Notes: generated from the sequence alone by a model not told the origin. Numbered from the stretch's first letter, positions 9,596 to 17,814 are shown. The stretch: DNA of 64,000 bases from Lachnoanaerobaculum orale (GCF_003862485.1 NZ_RRCM01000001.1:518443-582442), one strand, 5' to 3'. Program-made: numbers and translations.

Positions 9596-9617
9596 TATAA
9601 TATATAGATAGATTTTG

Positions 9618-9647
9618 GAGCAGACGCGAGGGCGTCTGCTCTTTTTT
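9618..9647 (+). terminator. Rho-independent terminator of ppdK
   Basis: Perfect 10-base stem GAGCAGACGC / GCGTCTGCTC (9618-9627 and 9632-9641) with loop GAGG and then six T. An IS-end-like sequence begins at the very next base. Confidence 0.9.
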
Positions 9648-9700
9648 GGTTCTTTGTCAAGTTTTGGGGTGGGTTGATTTTTCAGCTCACTTTTTATTTT
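9648..9700 (+). repeat. Solitary ISL3-type element end
   Basis: The first 50 bases (GGTTCTTTGTCAAG, then TGGGGTGGGTTGATTTTTCA) are nearly identical, in the same orientation, to 12360-12410, where the ISL3 remnant starts. GGxTCTTTGTCAA is a typical ISL3-family inverted-repeat start. No transposase adjoins this copy, so it is a remnant or excision scar. The pair forms direct repeats around the three genes between them. Confidence 0.7.
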
Positions 9701-9892
9701 ACAAAATGTTTTAATAAATAATATCACCTTACAACTCATCTTAAAAAACAATTCTTAAATGAATCTCAATATTTTTTTATCGAATAACAATACATTTTTA
9801 TTGCTAAACATTAAATTATATGTTATCATGTTCCCAGTATTAATGAATTTTTTACAGCTTGTAAATATCTATATGTAAAGTAGGAGGTTGTG

Positions 9893-10366
9893 ATGAATTG
9901 GACACAAAATAAAAGTATAGCTTTATCTAAGGTATGTGTATTTGTTTTTGCCATATTGGGTATACTGCTTAATATTTACATACACCATGATATAAAATTT
10001 ATTATCTTAAGGCGCATTTATATTCCTCTTTCCAAGGAAGAACTTATCGGAAAGTATATCATTTTCAGTATGATTGCTGTTTACATACTTGATATACTTG
10101 CCTATACCGCACTGTTTCTCCTATATAAGCTCTTATGTAATATACATAAGTCTAAAGTATTTATAGCAGAAAATGTCAAGTATCTTAGAATGCTTTCATG
10201 GTGCTGTTTTATTGTCTCATTTGTATGCTTTATTTTAACATTTTTCTATCTACCTTTTGTATTACTTGTTACAGGCTCTGCATTTATGGCTCTTATACTG
10301 AGAGTAGTTAAGAATGTCTTTACAGAGGCTATAGAAATAAAGCAAGAAAATGAGTATACCATATAA
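9893..10366 (+). CDS. DUF2975-like membrane protein
   Basis: A protein of about 157 residues with four hydrophobic segments (about residues 12-30, 55-80, 100-120 and 122-140), the pattern of DUF2975 proteins. That family is typically encoded beside a small Cro/CI-type regulator, as here: a helix-turn-helix gene begins 11 bases downstream. A GTG at 9890 lies too close to the AGGAGG site, so the ATG at 9893 is preferred. The function is unknown; it may sense or modulate the regulator at the membrane. Confidence 0.7.
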   Translation: MNWTQNKSIALSKVCVFVFAILGILLNIYIHHDIKFIILRRIYIPLSKEELIGKYIIFSMIAVYILDILAYTALFLLYKLLCNIHKSKVFIAENVKYLRMLSWCCFIVSFVCFILTFFYLPFVLLVTGSAFMALILRVVKNVFTEAIEIKQENEYTI

Positions 10367-10377
10367 GGAGAAAAGTT

Positions 10378-10587
10378 ATGATTATGGTAAATATAGATGT
10401 GGTAATGGCAAAAAGGAAGATGTCTGCCGGAGAGCTTGCCGAGCGAATAGGTATCACAGCTGCCAATTTGTCCATTCTTAAAAATAATAAAGCCAAGGCG
10501 GTACGATTCTCCACTTTGGAGGCTATATGCAGAGAACTTAACTGCCAAGTGGCAGATATACTGGAATACATACCTGACGAAAACTAA
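10378..10587 (+). CDS. Small XRE-type helix-turn-helix regulator
   Basis: A 69-residue protein that is almost entirely one Cro/CI helix-turn-helix. MSAGELAERIGITAANLSIL forms the first helices, and RFSTLEAICRELNCQVADILEY is the end typical of the short YozG-like group. AAGGAG precedes the ATG. It sits tightly between the DUF2975 and DUF4173 genes and probably regulates this three-gene unit. No cognate operator was identified. Confidence 0.85.
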   Translation: MIMVNIDVVMAKRKMSAGELAERIGITAANLSILKNNKAKAVRFSTLEAICRELNCQVADILEYIPDEN

Positions 10588-10601
10588 AGGAGGTCTTTAA
10601 C

Positions 10602-12359
10602 ATGAGCGAAAATTTATCAGATAATTATACAGCTATAAATTCAGATAATGATATAACTGCAAATGCAAACAATAATGTATCTGACAGTTCAAACAACACT
10701 GCAAGTGCAGGCAATAATATAGCTGACGGTTCAAACAACACTGCAAATGCAGGCAATAATATAGCTGACGGTTCAAACAATACTGCAAGTACTCCCACAG
10801 TCGGCATTAATATGGAGTCTGAAACTTCAAATAAGACTCCAATAAAAAAAGAGCCTAAATATAAGTTTGAAACGTTAGATATAATAATGCTGCCCGTTGT
10901 ATTTATACTCGCATTTTTATGCATAAAATATTATAACTTAAATACAGGCATGGTAACTTTAGGTTTGGGAGCTACCTTATACATAGTACTTTATGTTATC
11001 TCAGTGCTTGCATATGCTAAATTAAAGGCTATTAAGTTCAATAGTGAAAGTATTATTTTATCGGTACTTATGATACTTTTAGCCATAAGCTTTACTGTTT
11101 TTTATAACTATTCCCTTAATATATTTATGCAAATAGCTATGAATTTTATGCTTATTTATCTTCCTGTAACGGTATTTAACAAGCTTATAAAAAGCGAAAC
11201 TTCAGCGCTTATATTATATGACTATATCAATGCACTTGTATTTATTCCTATACATAATGCTACTTCTTTTTGGATTTGCATGTTTTCAAAGAGGGGAAAA
11301 AGCACTTCAAGTACAAAGACTAAGTACTTTTTGCATATTTTTCTAGGACTTTTGATTGGTACTCCGTTTATAATGATTGTCATTTTCCTGCTTTCAAGTG
11401 CAGATGCTACTTTTAAAAATATTTTTGACCATTTATTCAACTTCGATATCAACGTTCCTGAAAATATAGGAACTCTTATATGGTCACTACCTATGGCAAC
11501 CTACCTGTACGCACTTATCTACGGAAGTTCCATAGAGGATAATTCAAAGTCCTTTAATATAGATAAGTTTAATAAAACCATGGATAATGCAGCTTTCATA
11601 CCAAGACTTAGTTTATATACCGTTAATGCAGTTATTTGCTGCTTTTATATTCTTTTTATAGGAATACAGGCTATATATTTTATAGATATTTTAGGCGGTT
11701 CTTTGCCGGCTGATTTTACCTATTCAGAATATGCAAGACGAGGATTTTTTGAACTTCTGGCTGTTGCCTTAATCAATATAGTATTTATTGCGGTAGCTAA
11801 AATTTTTTCAGTTAAAAATGAAAATAATAAGTATTTGCGTATTCATATAATCCTAAATTCAATATTAACATTGGCACTTATATCGGTTGACTTTGCCAAG
11901 ATGTATCTGTATATAAGCACTTATGGACTTACAACACTGCGCATAATTCCAAGTGTATTTATGATTTTCTTATGTTTTGTATTTGCCTTTATCATAATGG
12001 GAGAATTTAAGAAGAGCTTTCCTGTTACCAAATCAAGTTTCTATGCAGGAAATATACTTTTTGTACTTCTTTGTCTTGCCAATATAGACGCAGTGGTTGC
12101 CGGGTATAATCTTAATGCCTATATGAACGGTAATCTGCCATACTATGATATATATGATCTTAGGGAAAGTGATATGGCTGCAATGCCTGTTATTTACAAG
12201 GCTTGGAAAAACAGTTCCGATAAAGAACTTAAAGATAAGCTACACTTCTGCGCAGAAGGTATCATGGGGTATTATTCTTTTGATATAGATGAACCTATCA
12301 GTTATAATTACTCCAGAAATAAGGCTTTCGAAATAAAAAAACATATGAATCTAAATTAA
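10602..12359 (+). CDS. DUF4173-like multispanning membrane protein with repeat-bearing N-terminus
   Basis: A 585-residue protein. The first ~70 residues are Asn/Ser/Ala-rich and contain a 14-residue unit (NNTASAGNNIADGS-like) repeated about 2.5 times. A Lys-rich stretch leads to about ten or more transmembrane segments with conserved-looking loops such as YIHNATSFWICMFSKRGK, and the layout fits DUF4173. GGAGG precedes the ATG, 15 bases after the regulator gene. The stop codon directly abuts an ISL3 end, so the natural C-terminus may have been changed by that insertion. The function is unknown. Confidence 0.7.
   Translation: MSENLSDNYTAINSDNDITANANNNVSDSSNNTASAGNNIADGSNNTANAGNNIADGSNNTASTPTVGINMESETSNKTPIKKEPKYKFETLDIIMLPVVFILAFLCIKYYNLNTGMVTLGLGATLYIVLYVISVLAYAKLKAIKFNSESIILSVLMILLAISFTVFYNYSLNIFMQIAMNFMLIYLPVTVFNKLIKSETSALILYDYINALVFIPIHNATSFWICMFSKRGKSTSSTKTKYFLHIFLGLLIGTPFIMIVIFLLSSADATFKNIFDHLFNFDINVPENIGTLIWSLPMATYLYALIYGSSIEDNSKSFNIDKFNKTMDNAAFIPRLSLYTVNAVICCFYILFIGIQAIYFIDILGGSLPADFTYSEYARRGFFELLAVALINIVFIAVAKIFSVKNENNKYLRIHIILNSILTLALISVDFAKMYLYISTYGLTTLRIIPSVFMIFLCFVFAFIIMGEFKKSFPVTKSSFYAGNILFVLLCLANIDAVVAGYNLNAYMNGNLPYYDIYDLRESDMAAMPVIYKAWKNSSDKELKDKLHFCAEGIMGYYSFDIDEPISYNYSRNKAFEIKKHMNLN
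10687..10796 (+). repeat. In-frame 42-base tandem repeat
   Basis: A 42-base unit beginning GTTCAAACAA starts at 10687, 10729 and 10771, the last copy partial. Because 42 is a multiple of three, copy-number changes would keep the DUF4173 reading frame and only change the length of the hydrophilic N-terminal tail. Confidence 0.85.
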
Positions 12360-13354
12360 GGTTCTTTGTCAAGTGTTGGGGTGGGTTGATTTTTCAGCCC
12401 ACTTTTTATATTTGAATTTTTTGAACTTAGCATTTTACCTGGCATTATATATTTAAAGCCTGATAAATATTTTTTTGCACAACAAAAAGACCTCGTCCCC
12501 AGACATTTTTTAAGCCGTCACCATTAAAATTCTATTCCTAAAATATGTAAAGTTACGTACACCATAAGATACTCTTTTAAGTACCTTTATCTTGTTATTA
12601 AACCCTTCTGTAGGCCCATTTGATATATGTCGATACTTAAGTGGATTTAAGATGTATTTGTAATTATTTCTAAATGCTGTGATTGCCGCATTAAACTCTT
12701 TTATGCCGGAACTTTCCACTTCAAGCAGCCATTCGCGAAGTAGCACTCGTTGCTTTGAGTATGATTTTTCATCAAGTAGCTTAATAAACAACTCTTTTAT
12801 GAAGTGTGCTTTCCTTCTCCAGAGCCCAATATACCTGCCTTATAAAGTGGTACCTGTCAACAACTATCTTAGCATTTGGAAAGTATGTTTTAGCTATATC
12901 TATGAAAGTCTTATTCATATCACATGAGAAATATTTTACATTCATGCGTTTTGACTTATCAAGAGACTTAAAGTATTCAACCAAACATGCACTCTTTCTT
13001 GAGTAGAGTATATCAAGAACTTTGTGTTTTATAGGATTCACAACAATAGTTTGATACTTTTCGGTTCCGGCATTCCCTTTAAACTCATCTATTGATATAG
13101 CTTCCCCAATTCTATCAGATGAATTGTTAAGTGTACCAAGTATCTTATATACAGTGTGAGTAGAAACATTAGCTTTGTCGGATGCCTCTGCAATAGTTAT
13201 TGCACTACGGAAAGAATGAGCAATGAACTTGGTCAGCCTTTCTTAATAAAAAATTCAATACGATTGTAATGAGGACTAGACACAAGAAATTCATGTTTAA
13301 ATTTGGTAAAATTTGAAGTAAATGTTCAGAATATCTGAACAAGAACAAAGAACC
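12360..13354 (-). mobile_element. Degenerate ISL3-family insertion sequence
   Basis: The left end GGTTCTTTGTCAAG (12360) and the right end, reading GGTTCTTTGTTC on the minus strand (13354 inward), share only the first ten bases, so the right end has diverged or been rearranged. Between them lies a broken ISL3 transposase on the minus strand. The flanking 8-mers (TAAATTAA on the left, GGTTTGGA on the right) do not match, so no target-site duplication remains. At about 1 kb it is shorter than intact ISL3 elements, consistent with loss of the transposase N-terminal coding part. Confidence 0.75.
12510..13245 (-). pseudogene. ISL3-family transposase, truncated and frameshifted
   Basis: The minus strand encodes, in two frames, the DDE region and C-terminus of an ISL3 transposase. 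One frame reads EAISIDEFKGNAGTEKYQ, then FIDIAKTYFPNAKIVVDRYH (catalytic Asp region). The other reads SNGPTEGFNNKIKVLKR near the end, which includes the last acidic residue. A frameshift lies near 12785, and the N-terminal zinc-finger part is missing upstream of about 13245. It cannot make an active transposase. Confidence 0.85.
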
Positions 13355-13485
13355 GGTTTGGAATATCCGAAAAGTAGAGCAAATCTACTTTACAGGTGCT
13401 TCCATTCTATTTTGTACTATTTGGTAATCAAAAAATAAATTTTTGCTTTAAGTATTGAAAAGTAGGGTTAGATATGTTGCTATTA

Positions 13486-13518
13486 TTTTAAATCAAGAAC
13501 TAAATACTTGATTTAAAA
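13486..13518 (+). promoter_or_regulatory. 12-base inverted repeat before an unknown gene
   Basis: TTTTAAATCAAG (13486-13497) and CTTGATTTAAAA (13507-13518) form a perfect dyad with a 9-base gap, ending 2 bases before the AAGGAGG of the next gene. It could be a repressor operator or an RNA hairpin that masks the ribosome site. Confidence 0.5.
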
Positions 13519-13534
13519 CAAAGGAGGTAACTGT

Positions 13535-14035
13535 ATGCATGAAATAATGTTAAAAATGAAATTGGCAAATCCTAATCCGACAGGTTATTTAAAGGATCAT
13601 TTGGAATTCCTTAAAGCCAAACTTGATGAAATGAACTCTCTTGAGAGTAATTATAATCAAAAAAAGGTGACAGTAGTTGAACCGTTTGAAAATGACGACA
13701 CAGTTGTTCTAAAAGTAGAATCTGAACTTGAATTAAGTTCACCTGGTAGAGCATTTACAGGACTTTCAAGATCATTATTAAATGAAAATTCAAATGAATA
13801 TGACAGTTTTTTTAAAGAAAATTTATGGCATGGAAGATTGTTCTCATTTGAAAGAGTATATAAAGACTATAAAGTGATTGATAATATTTCAGACACGGAT
13901 TTTTTGGTTAGAGTATTAGTATTAATACAAAAACCTAAAAGTCTTTTAACACAAACAGAAAGAAATATTCTGTCACAAATGAAAATACTTGCAGCTAATT
14001 TAACAAATGATTTTTCAAAAGGCGAAAAGGAATGA
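13535..14035 (+). CDS. Hypothetical protein
   Basis: A 166-residue soluble, charged protein I do not recognise. It has no signal peptide or membrane segment. Residues about 20-45 look helical, the middle (VVLKVESELELSSPG) looks like beta strand, and the end is helical. AAGGAGG sits well placed before the ATG at 13535, and the stop overlaps the next start (ATGA), so the two genes are translationally coupled. A strong 12-base dyad lies just upstream. It lies in an accessory stretch beside an IS remnant and may be of mobile origin. Confidence 0.6.
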   Translation: MHEIMLKMKLANPNPTGYLKDHLEFLKAKLDEMNSLESNYNQKKVTVVEPFENDDTVVLKVESELELSSPGRAFTGLSRSLLNENSNEYDSFFKENLWHGRLFSFERVYKDYKVIDNISDTDFLVRVLVLIQKPKSLLTQTERNILSQMKILAANLTNDFSKGEKE

Positions 14036-14253
14036 TTACTTTAAATTCAAATGAAATGAAAGTATATGGAATGATTATAAATTATATAATTCCGGGTCTA
14101 GCTCCGGGTAATTATATGGCAAGAGATTTCTTTGGCAATACTCCGGCGATTCCAAGAGTAGTACGCCGTATCTGTGAAGAAGTGAAGGCAGGAAATTTAT
14201 CTAAAGTATCATTGATTGGGAGAAAATCATCGGACGGGTATAAAATAAAATAG
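14032..14253 (+). CDS. Small hypothetical protein, possible winged-helix fold
   Basis: A 73-residue protein overlapping the preceding stop by 4 bases. The pattern IPRVVRRICEEVKAGNLSKVSLIGRKSSDGYKIK (read in pieces: helix, then a hairpin-like basic end) is reminiscent of a small winged-helix DNA-binding protein, but that is only an impression. It lacks its own strong ribosome site, which agrees with coupling to the 166-residue gene before it. Confidence 0.5.
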   Translation: MITLNSNEMKVYGMIINYIIPGLAPGNYMARDFFGNTPAIPRVVRRICEEVKAGNLSKVSLIGRKSSDGYKIK

Positions 14254-14273
14254 GTGCTTTGAAAATAGAAAGA

Positions 14274-14433
14274 ATGCTGACTCAAAATCAAATATTGGAA
14301 GATATTCTTTTTGATTTATTTCCAAATAGTATGTATTATTGTTGATGTAGTTCCTTTGGCATTAACTCGTTATGGAGAGGAAGTTTTATTTGGGTGGGAC
14401 TATTGGCAAGAATTTGATTGGAGGGGTAGTTGA
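14274..14433 (+). pseudogene. Broken small gene (single frameshift)
   Basis: The ATG at 14274 opens a frame reading MLTQNQILEDILFDLFPNSM that stops at about 14345. The adjacent frame then reads VDVVPLALTRYGEEVLFGWD and EFDWRG to a stop at 14431-14433. Joined by a one-base shift they would make one protein of about 53 residues. The stop overlaps the start of the next gene (ATG at 14433). The product is not recognised. Confidence 0.4.
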
Positions 14434-14777
14434 TGCAAAAATGGAAAACGAATCCGGAAGTGATAAAAAATGATCGATATAAAAGTGCTGAAATAGCATA
14501 TATGGAGATACAGAAATACTGTAAAGTTAAGGGATATATGTTTTTTCCGGATATGACAGAAGAAGAATTTGTTAATCTTACTAAGATTATGTTTAAAGTG
14601 CCGGGATGGTTAGTTCCGATAGATAGAAAAGAAGAGTTTATTTCAGATAGGAAACTTGGGAAATATCGGGATAAATGGAAAGATTGTTATTTAATCTTAG
14701 GTGTTTTTCATGCCTTTGAGGACGATGGGAAATGGTACTTCTCTGTTAATATAGATGGGAAAAACATTGAAAAATAA
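14433..14777 (+). CDS. Hypothetical protein
   Basis: A soluble protein of about 114 residues with no membrane segment. The first part is helical and the second half is rich in Trp, Tyr and Phe (KWKDCYLILGVFHAFEDDG, then WYFSVNIDGK). A TTG at 14430 is only 3 bases from GGAGGGG, so the ATG at 14433 is preferred. Small, acidic-aromatic proteins in such clusters are sometimes immunity proteins, but nothing here proves that. It follows a frameshifted gene, so the cluster may be decaying. Confidence 0.5.
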   Translation: MQKWKTNPEVIKNDRYKSAEIAYMEIQKYCKVKGYMFFPDMTEEEFVNLTKIMFKVPGWLVPIDRKEEFISDRKLGKYRDKWKDCYLILGVFHAFEDDGKWYFSVNIDGKNIEK

Positions 14778-14890
14778 GATTTGATATTTCTTGCCAGGCT
14801 GTTTGATTGACACAAAATACACCTTGTATTGAGAGATATATAAAGCAATGAGATATAGAGATGACTATTTGAGTAGGAGTGGAGATAGTA

Positions 14891-15052
14891 ATGAGTACAA
14901 AATTTGATGATTTCTTAAATGAACAACTTAATGATGTTGAAATTAGAAGCGAATATGAAGCGTTGCAACCGGAACATGCCTTGATACAGGCTATGATTGA
15001 TGCAGGGAAGGAGTTACTTGATGTGATAACGGAAAATCAGTATTTTTTATAA
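14891..15052 (+). CDS. Truncated HigA/XRE-type antitoxin remnant
   Basis: A 53-residue frame with a GGAG-type site upstream. Its start, MSTKFDDFLNEQL, and the later PEHALIQAMIDAGK resemble the N-terminal arm of HigA-like helix-turn-helix antitoxins. The helix-turn-helix that should follow is absent, and the protein ends after KELLDVITENQYFL. No toxin gene adjoins it. It is best read as a broken antitoxin gene; whether the short peptide is made is unknown. Confidence 0.45.
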   Translation: MSTKFDDFLNEQLNDVEIRSEYEALQPEHALIQAMIDAGKELLDVITENQYFL

Positions 15053-15086
15053 AATAATGTTTTAACTACTCTCTATGTTGGCAGTT

Positions 15087-15115
15087 TTGAAGTTTATTCT
15101 ATTCGATGATATAAT
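15087..15115 (+). promoter_or_regulatory. gntR promoter
   Basis: TTGAAG (15087-15092), a 17-base spacer and TATAAT (15110-15115) with TGA directly before it, an extended -10. The regulator ATG lies 32 bases downstream. Confidence 0.65.
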
Positions 15116-15146
15116 GGTTCGGTAAGTGAATTTGGAGGATACTGTT

Positions 15147-15872
15147 ATGCAATTAAATAAAGATTTGAATATATCATTGTATAGGCAACTTATGTCAGAG
15201 ATTAAGTATCAAATTGAGACAGGTAAATATAAAAATGGTGAAAAAATACCTACAGAAGCTGAACTTGAGAAAATATTTGGTGTAAGCCGAATAACAATAA
15301 GAAGGACTGTAAATGAACTATGTAGTTTAGGATATTTAGAAAAAAAACAGGGAAAAGGTACATTTGTAAAAGCAACTAAAATATTCAGAAAGATTGAGAT
15401 GAGAAAATCACAAAGTTTTTCCAATACATGTATAAATGCAAATATAGTTCCTCGATCACATGTAATAGAAAGTAAAATTATATCAGTTACAAAAGATAAG
15501 ATGGATTTTTTGAAGCTTAAAGAAGGTGATAATATTATATACGTAAAAAGACTAAGATCGGCAGATGGAATTCCTGTTATTTTAGAAGAACTCTTTTTTC
15601 CGGAAAAATTATTTAAAAATTTTGATATTTCAAAACTTGAAGATAGCTCACTATTCGAACTGTTATTAGAGGATCTTAAACTTAGAGAATACCCTAACGG
15701 TATATCAGAAATTGAAGCAGTAAATGCAGGTACAGAATTATGCAATGAACTTAGAATTAATACAGGCGATGCTGTTCTTAAAATGACAACTTATTGGAGT
15801 GACTCAGATGATCATCCTATATATATAGGTTGTGAAAATATAGTTGGTAGCAGGTATCGTATCACAATATAA
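15147..15872 (+). CDS. GntR-family regulator with UTRA ligand domain
   Basis: A regulator of about 241 residues of the HutC type. Residues about 1-70 are the winged helix-turn-helix: IPTEAELEKIFGVSRITIRR, then GYLEKKQGKGTFV. The rest is a UTRA domain with RLRSADGIPVILEELFFPE and the closing DHPIYIGCENIVGSRYRITI. These regulators usually bind a substrate or sugar phosphate of the pathway they control. A GTG at 15126 lies upstream of the GGAGGA site, so the ATG at 15147 is the start. The gene precedes the fructosamine operon and ends in its own terminator, so it probably acts on the promoter at about 16110. Confidence 0.9.
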   Translation: MQLNKDLNISLYRQLMSEIKYQIETGKYKNGEKIPTEAELEKIFGVSRITIRRTVNELCSLGYLEKKQGKGTFVKATKIFRKIEMRKSQSFSNTCINANIVPRSHVIESKIISVTKDKMDFLKLKEGDNIIYVKRLRSADGIPVILEELFFPEKLFKNFDISKLEDSSLFELLLEDLKLREYPNGISEIEAVNAGTELCNELRINTGDAVLKMTTYWSDSDDHPIYIGCENIVGSRYRITI

Positions 15873-15902
15873 GATGATTTTAGTATGTAAATATAATAGA
15901 TG

Positions 15903-15958
15903 TAAAGCTTAACATATTGTATTAAATTTAATATGTTAAGCTTTATTTTATTGTTTTA
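15903..15958 (+). terminator. Terminator of the gntR gene
   Basis: Perfect 16-base stem (TAAAGCTTAACATATT at 15903-15918 with its complement at 15930-15945) followed by TTTTATTGTTTT. Confidence 0.85.
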
Positions 15959-16108
15959 ATAAAAAATCTATAGTAAATAATCATAAAATAATATTTTTAC
16001 AATATTTTATACTATATACATAAATAATATTTAAAAATATGTAAATAATCAACGAGGATAAGTATAAGTACATTATATGCTTGAATATGAATATATTTAA
16101 TGATATAC

Positions 16109-16156
16109 TTGCATTAATTAATATAACGTTATATAACGATATACTATTTATAGTAT
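16109..16156 (+). promoter_or_regulatory. Candidate promoter and operators of the amidohydrolase operon
   Basis: TTGCAT (16109-16114), a 17-base spacer and TATAAC (16132-16137). A perfect 14-base palindrome, ATATAACGTTATAT (16121-16134), covers the spacer and -10. A second dyad, ATACTA-TTTA-TAGTAT, lies at 16141-16156. AT-rich dyads overlapping a promoter are what a GntR/HutC repressor would use, which is inference. The rest of 15960-16108 is very AT-rich with nothing else clear. Confidence 0.5.
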
Positions 16157-16180
16157 AAAATAATAACAAATAAAGCAATA

Positions 16181-16247
16181 TAATTAGCAAAAGATGCGAG
16201 TGCAGTTCTGATTAGGCCATACGAGCTGTGTGAAAATTTGCTAATTA
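16181..16247 (+). other. Potential structured leader RNA
   Basis: TAATTAGCAA (16181-16190) pairs with TTGCTAATTA (16238-16247), enclosing an inner hairpin CAGTTC/GAGCTG (16203-16208 with 16223-16228) that can be extended by G-U pairs around a 14-base loop containing GGCC. The outer stem closes 7 bases before the AAGGAGG of the amidohydrolase. It matches no riboswitch class I can recall. Confidence 0.4.
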
Positions 16248-16264
16248 TCATGGCAAGGAGGAAT

Positions 16265-17806
16265 ATGGGTAAATTATATTCATATATAATTGCGTCTAAC
16301 CATATATTTGATTCCATTTCAGATACTACTTATCCGGGATATATTTGTATCAGAGGACAAAAAATAGTAAAGGTAGAAAGTGGAAGTGTCAGTCTTCATG
16401 ATATGGAAGAAGCTGAAAATATTATAAAGTTTGAAGATGAACTAATAATGCCCGGACTTATTGATACACATACGTTTTTTACCGGGTATGCTGTTTTTCA
16501 TGTGGGCGCTGACTTTTCAAATGTGGCATCTTCTGAAGAAGCTGTAAATGTAATAAACAGATATATAGAAAAGAAACATAGTAAATTGGTTTTAGGACAT
16601 GGCTGGAACCCTAATAAATTGTGCCGGGAAGAAGGAAGAAGGATTTTAGAAAATACATATCCCAATATTCCTATAATAGTATTTTCTTCGGATAGGGGAG
16701 ATTGCATTATGAACTCAATAGCAGAAAATATATACAAGTTCAATTCTGAAAGTTGTTTCCCGGAAAGCTATTATAGAATAATGGAAACATACCTGAATGA
16801 TAGAGATTTTATTGATGATGAACTGTCAGGATATGTCGCTATGATGAACTCAAGAGGTGTAACATCAGTTAAGGAAATGGGATTTGATGATTTCTATGGG
16901 TTTAGTGATATTCTCAAAGAAAAGGAGGATAGTTTAAAATTAAGATTTTTCTTTATGTCACAGCCTGTAAGTAGACCTATGGATTTAGAATATGCAAAAG
17001 CTATGAGAGAAAAGTTTACAGGAGATAAAGTTAGATTCAGTGGATTTAACAGGATGACTGATGGAACAATTGCATCAATGAGAGGATATTTAAAGGAGCC
17101 ATATAAAAACCAAAATGTTAATTGCATAATGGATATAGATTGGAATGAAATAGAAAAAGATGTTTTAAATGCAGATAGAGAAGGGTTTAGGTGGTCATTA
17201 CATTGTCAAGGGAATGGTGCTGTAGAGAAAGCAACAGATATTTTCAGCAAATGTATTATGGAGAACGGCAGACTTAAGAACAGGCATGCTATTACAGATA
17301 TGGAGTACTCGGATTCTGATGATTTGAAAAGATTAGGTAAAATGGGTGTTTGTGCTGAGCTATATTTTCAAATAATGGGATTAGACAGTGGAGATTTAAT
17401 AATTGAGAATATTAAAAGAACTATAGGGGAAGAAAGGGGGAAGATGTATTGGAATAGAAGAGAAATGTTGAATAGCGGAATGATTTTAAGTGGGGCTACA
17501 GATTTGCCGCTTATGATTACCAGTCTTCAGGAGTCGATATATTATTCTTGCTTTGGAAAGTTAGACAATGGTAAGACGTTTCAGCCGGATAACACAATAT
17601 CTATATGTGATATGATGAAAGCATGGACTTATGGAGGAGCAAAAAATATCTCTATGGAAGACAAAGTCGGTACATTAGAAGCAGGTAAATTAGCTGATAT
17701 CGCTGTGTTTAGTAAAGACTTTACACAGTTGAATGAATATGAATGTCTTAAGGTAAAGAATGTTATGACAATATTTGACGGAAATATTGTTTATAAAATT
17801 GACTAG
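16265..17806 (+). CDS. Amidohydrolase family 3 (YtcJ-like) protein
   Basis: A metal-dependent hydrolase of about 513 residues, probably cytoplasmic. An N-terminal beta-sandwich with IIKFEDELIMPGLIDTHTFFTG leads into the TIM barrel, which carries RWSLHCQGNGAVEKA and NRHAITDMEYSD (metal-ligand His) and GATDLPL (catalytic Asp). A C-terminal sheet contains GTLEAGKLADIAVFSKD. The usual HxH after the first strand is HTF here, so one metal ligand is missing or the site differs. A TTG at 16238 lies before the AAGGAGG; the ATG at 16265 is preferred despite a short 3-base gap. First gene of the operon with YfcC, FrlB and FrlD. It might cleave an amide or peptide bond of the imported substrate. Confidence 0.85.
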   Translation: MGKLYSYIIASNHIFDSISDTTYPGYICIRGQKIVKVESGSVSLHDMEEAENIIKFEDELIMPGLIDTHTFFTGYAVFHVGADFSNVASSEEAVNVINRYIEKKHSKLVLGHGWNPNKLCREEGRRILENTYPNIPIIVFSSDRGDCIMNSIAENIYKFNSESCFPESYYRIMETYLNDRDFIDDELSGYVAMMNSRGVTSVKEMGFDDFYGFSDILKEKEDSLKLRFFFMSQPVSRPMDLEYAKAMREKFTGDKVRFSGFNRMTDGTIASMRGYLKEPYKNQNVNCIMDIDWNEIEKDVLNADREGFRWSLHCQGNGAVEKATDIFSKCIMENGRLKNRHAITDMEYSDSDDLKRLGKMGVCAELYFQIMGLDSGDLIIENIKRTIGEERGKMYWNRREMLNSGMILSGATDLPLMITSLQESIYYSCFGKLDNGKTFQPDNTISICDMMKAWTYGGAKNISMEDKVGTLEAGKLADIAVFSKDFTQLNEYECLKVKNVMTIFDGNIVYKID

Positions 17807-17814
17807 GGGGAATA

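Noticed and set aside
12352-13362. Target-site duplication around the ISL3 remnant
   Set aside because: The 8-base flanks (TAAATTAA and GGTTTGGA) do not match.
15981-16190. 69-residue minus-strand frame
   Set aside because: Extremely AT-rich Ile/Tyr/Leu peptide in the promoter region, no ribosome site.
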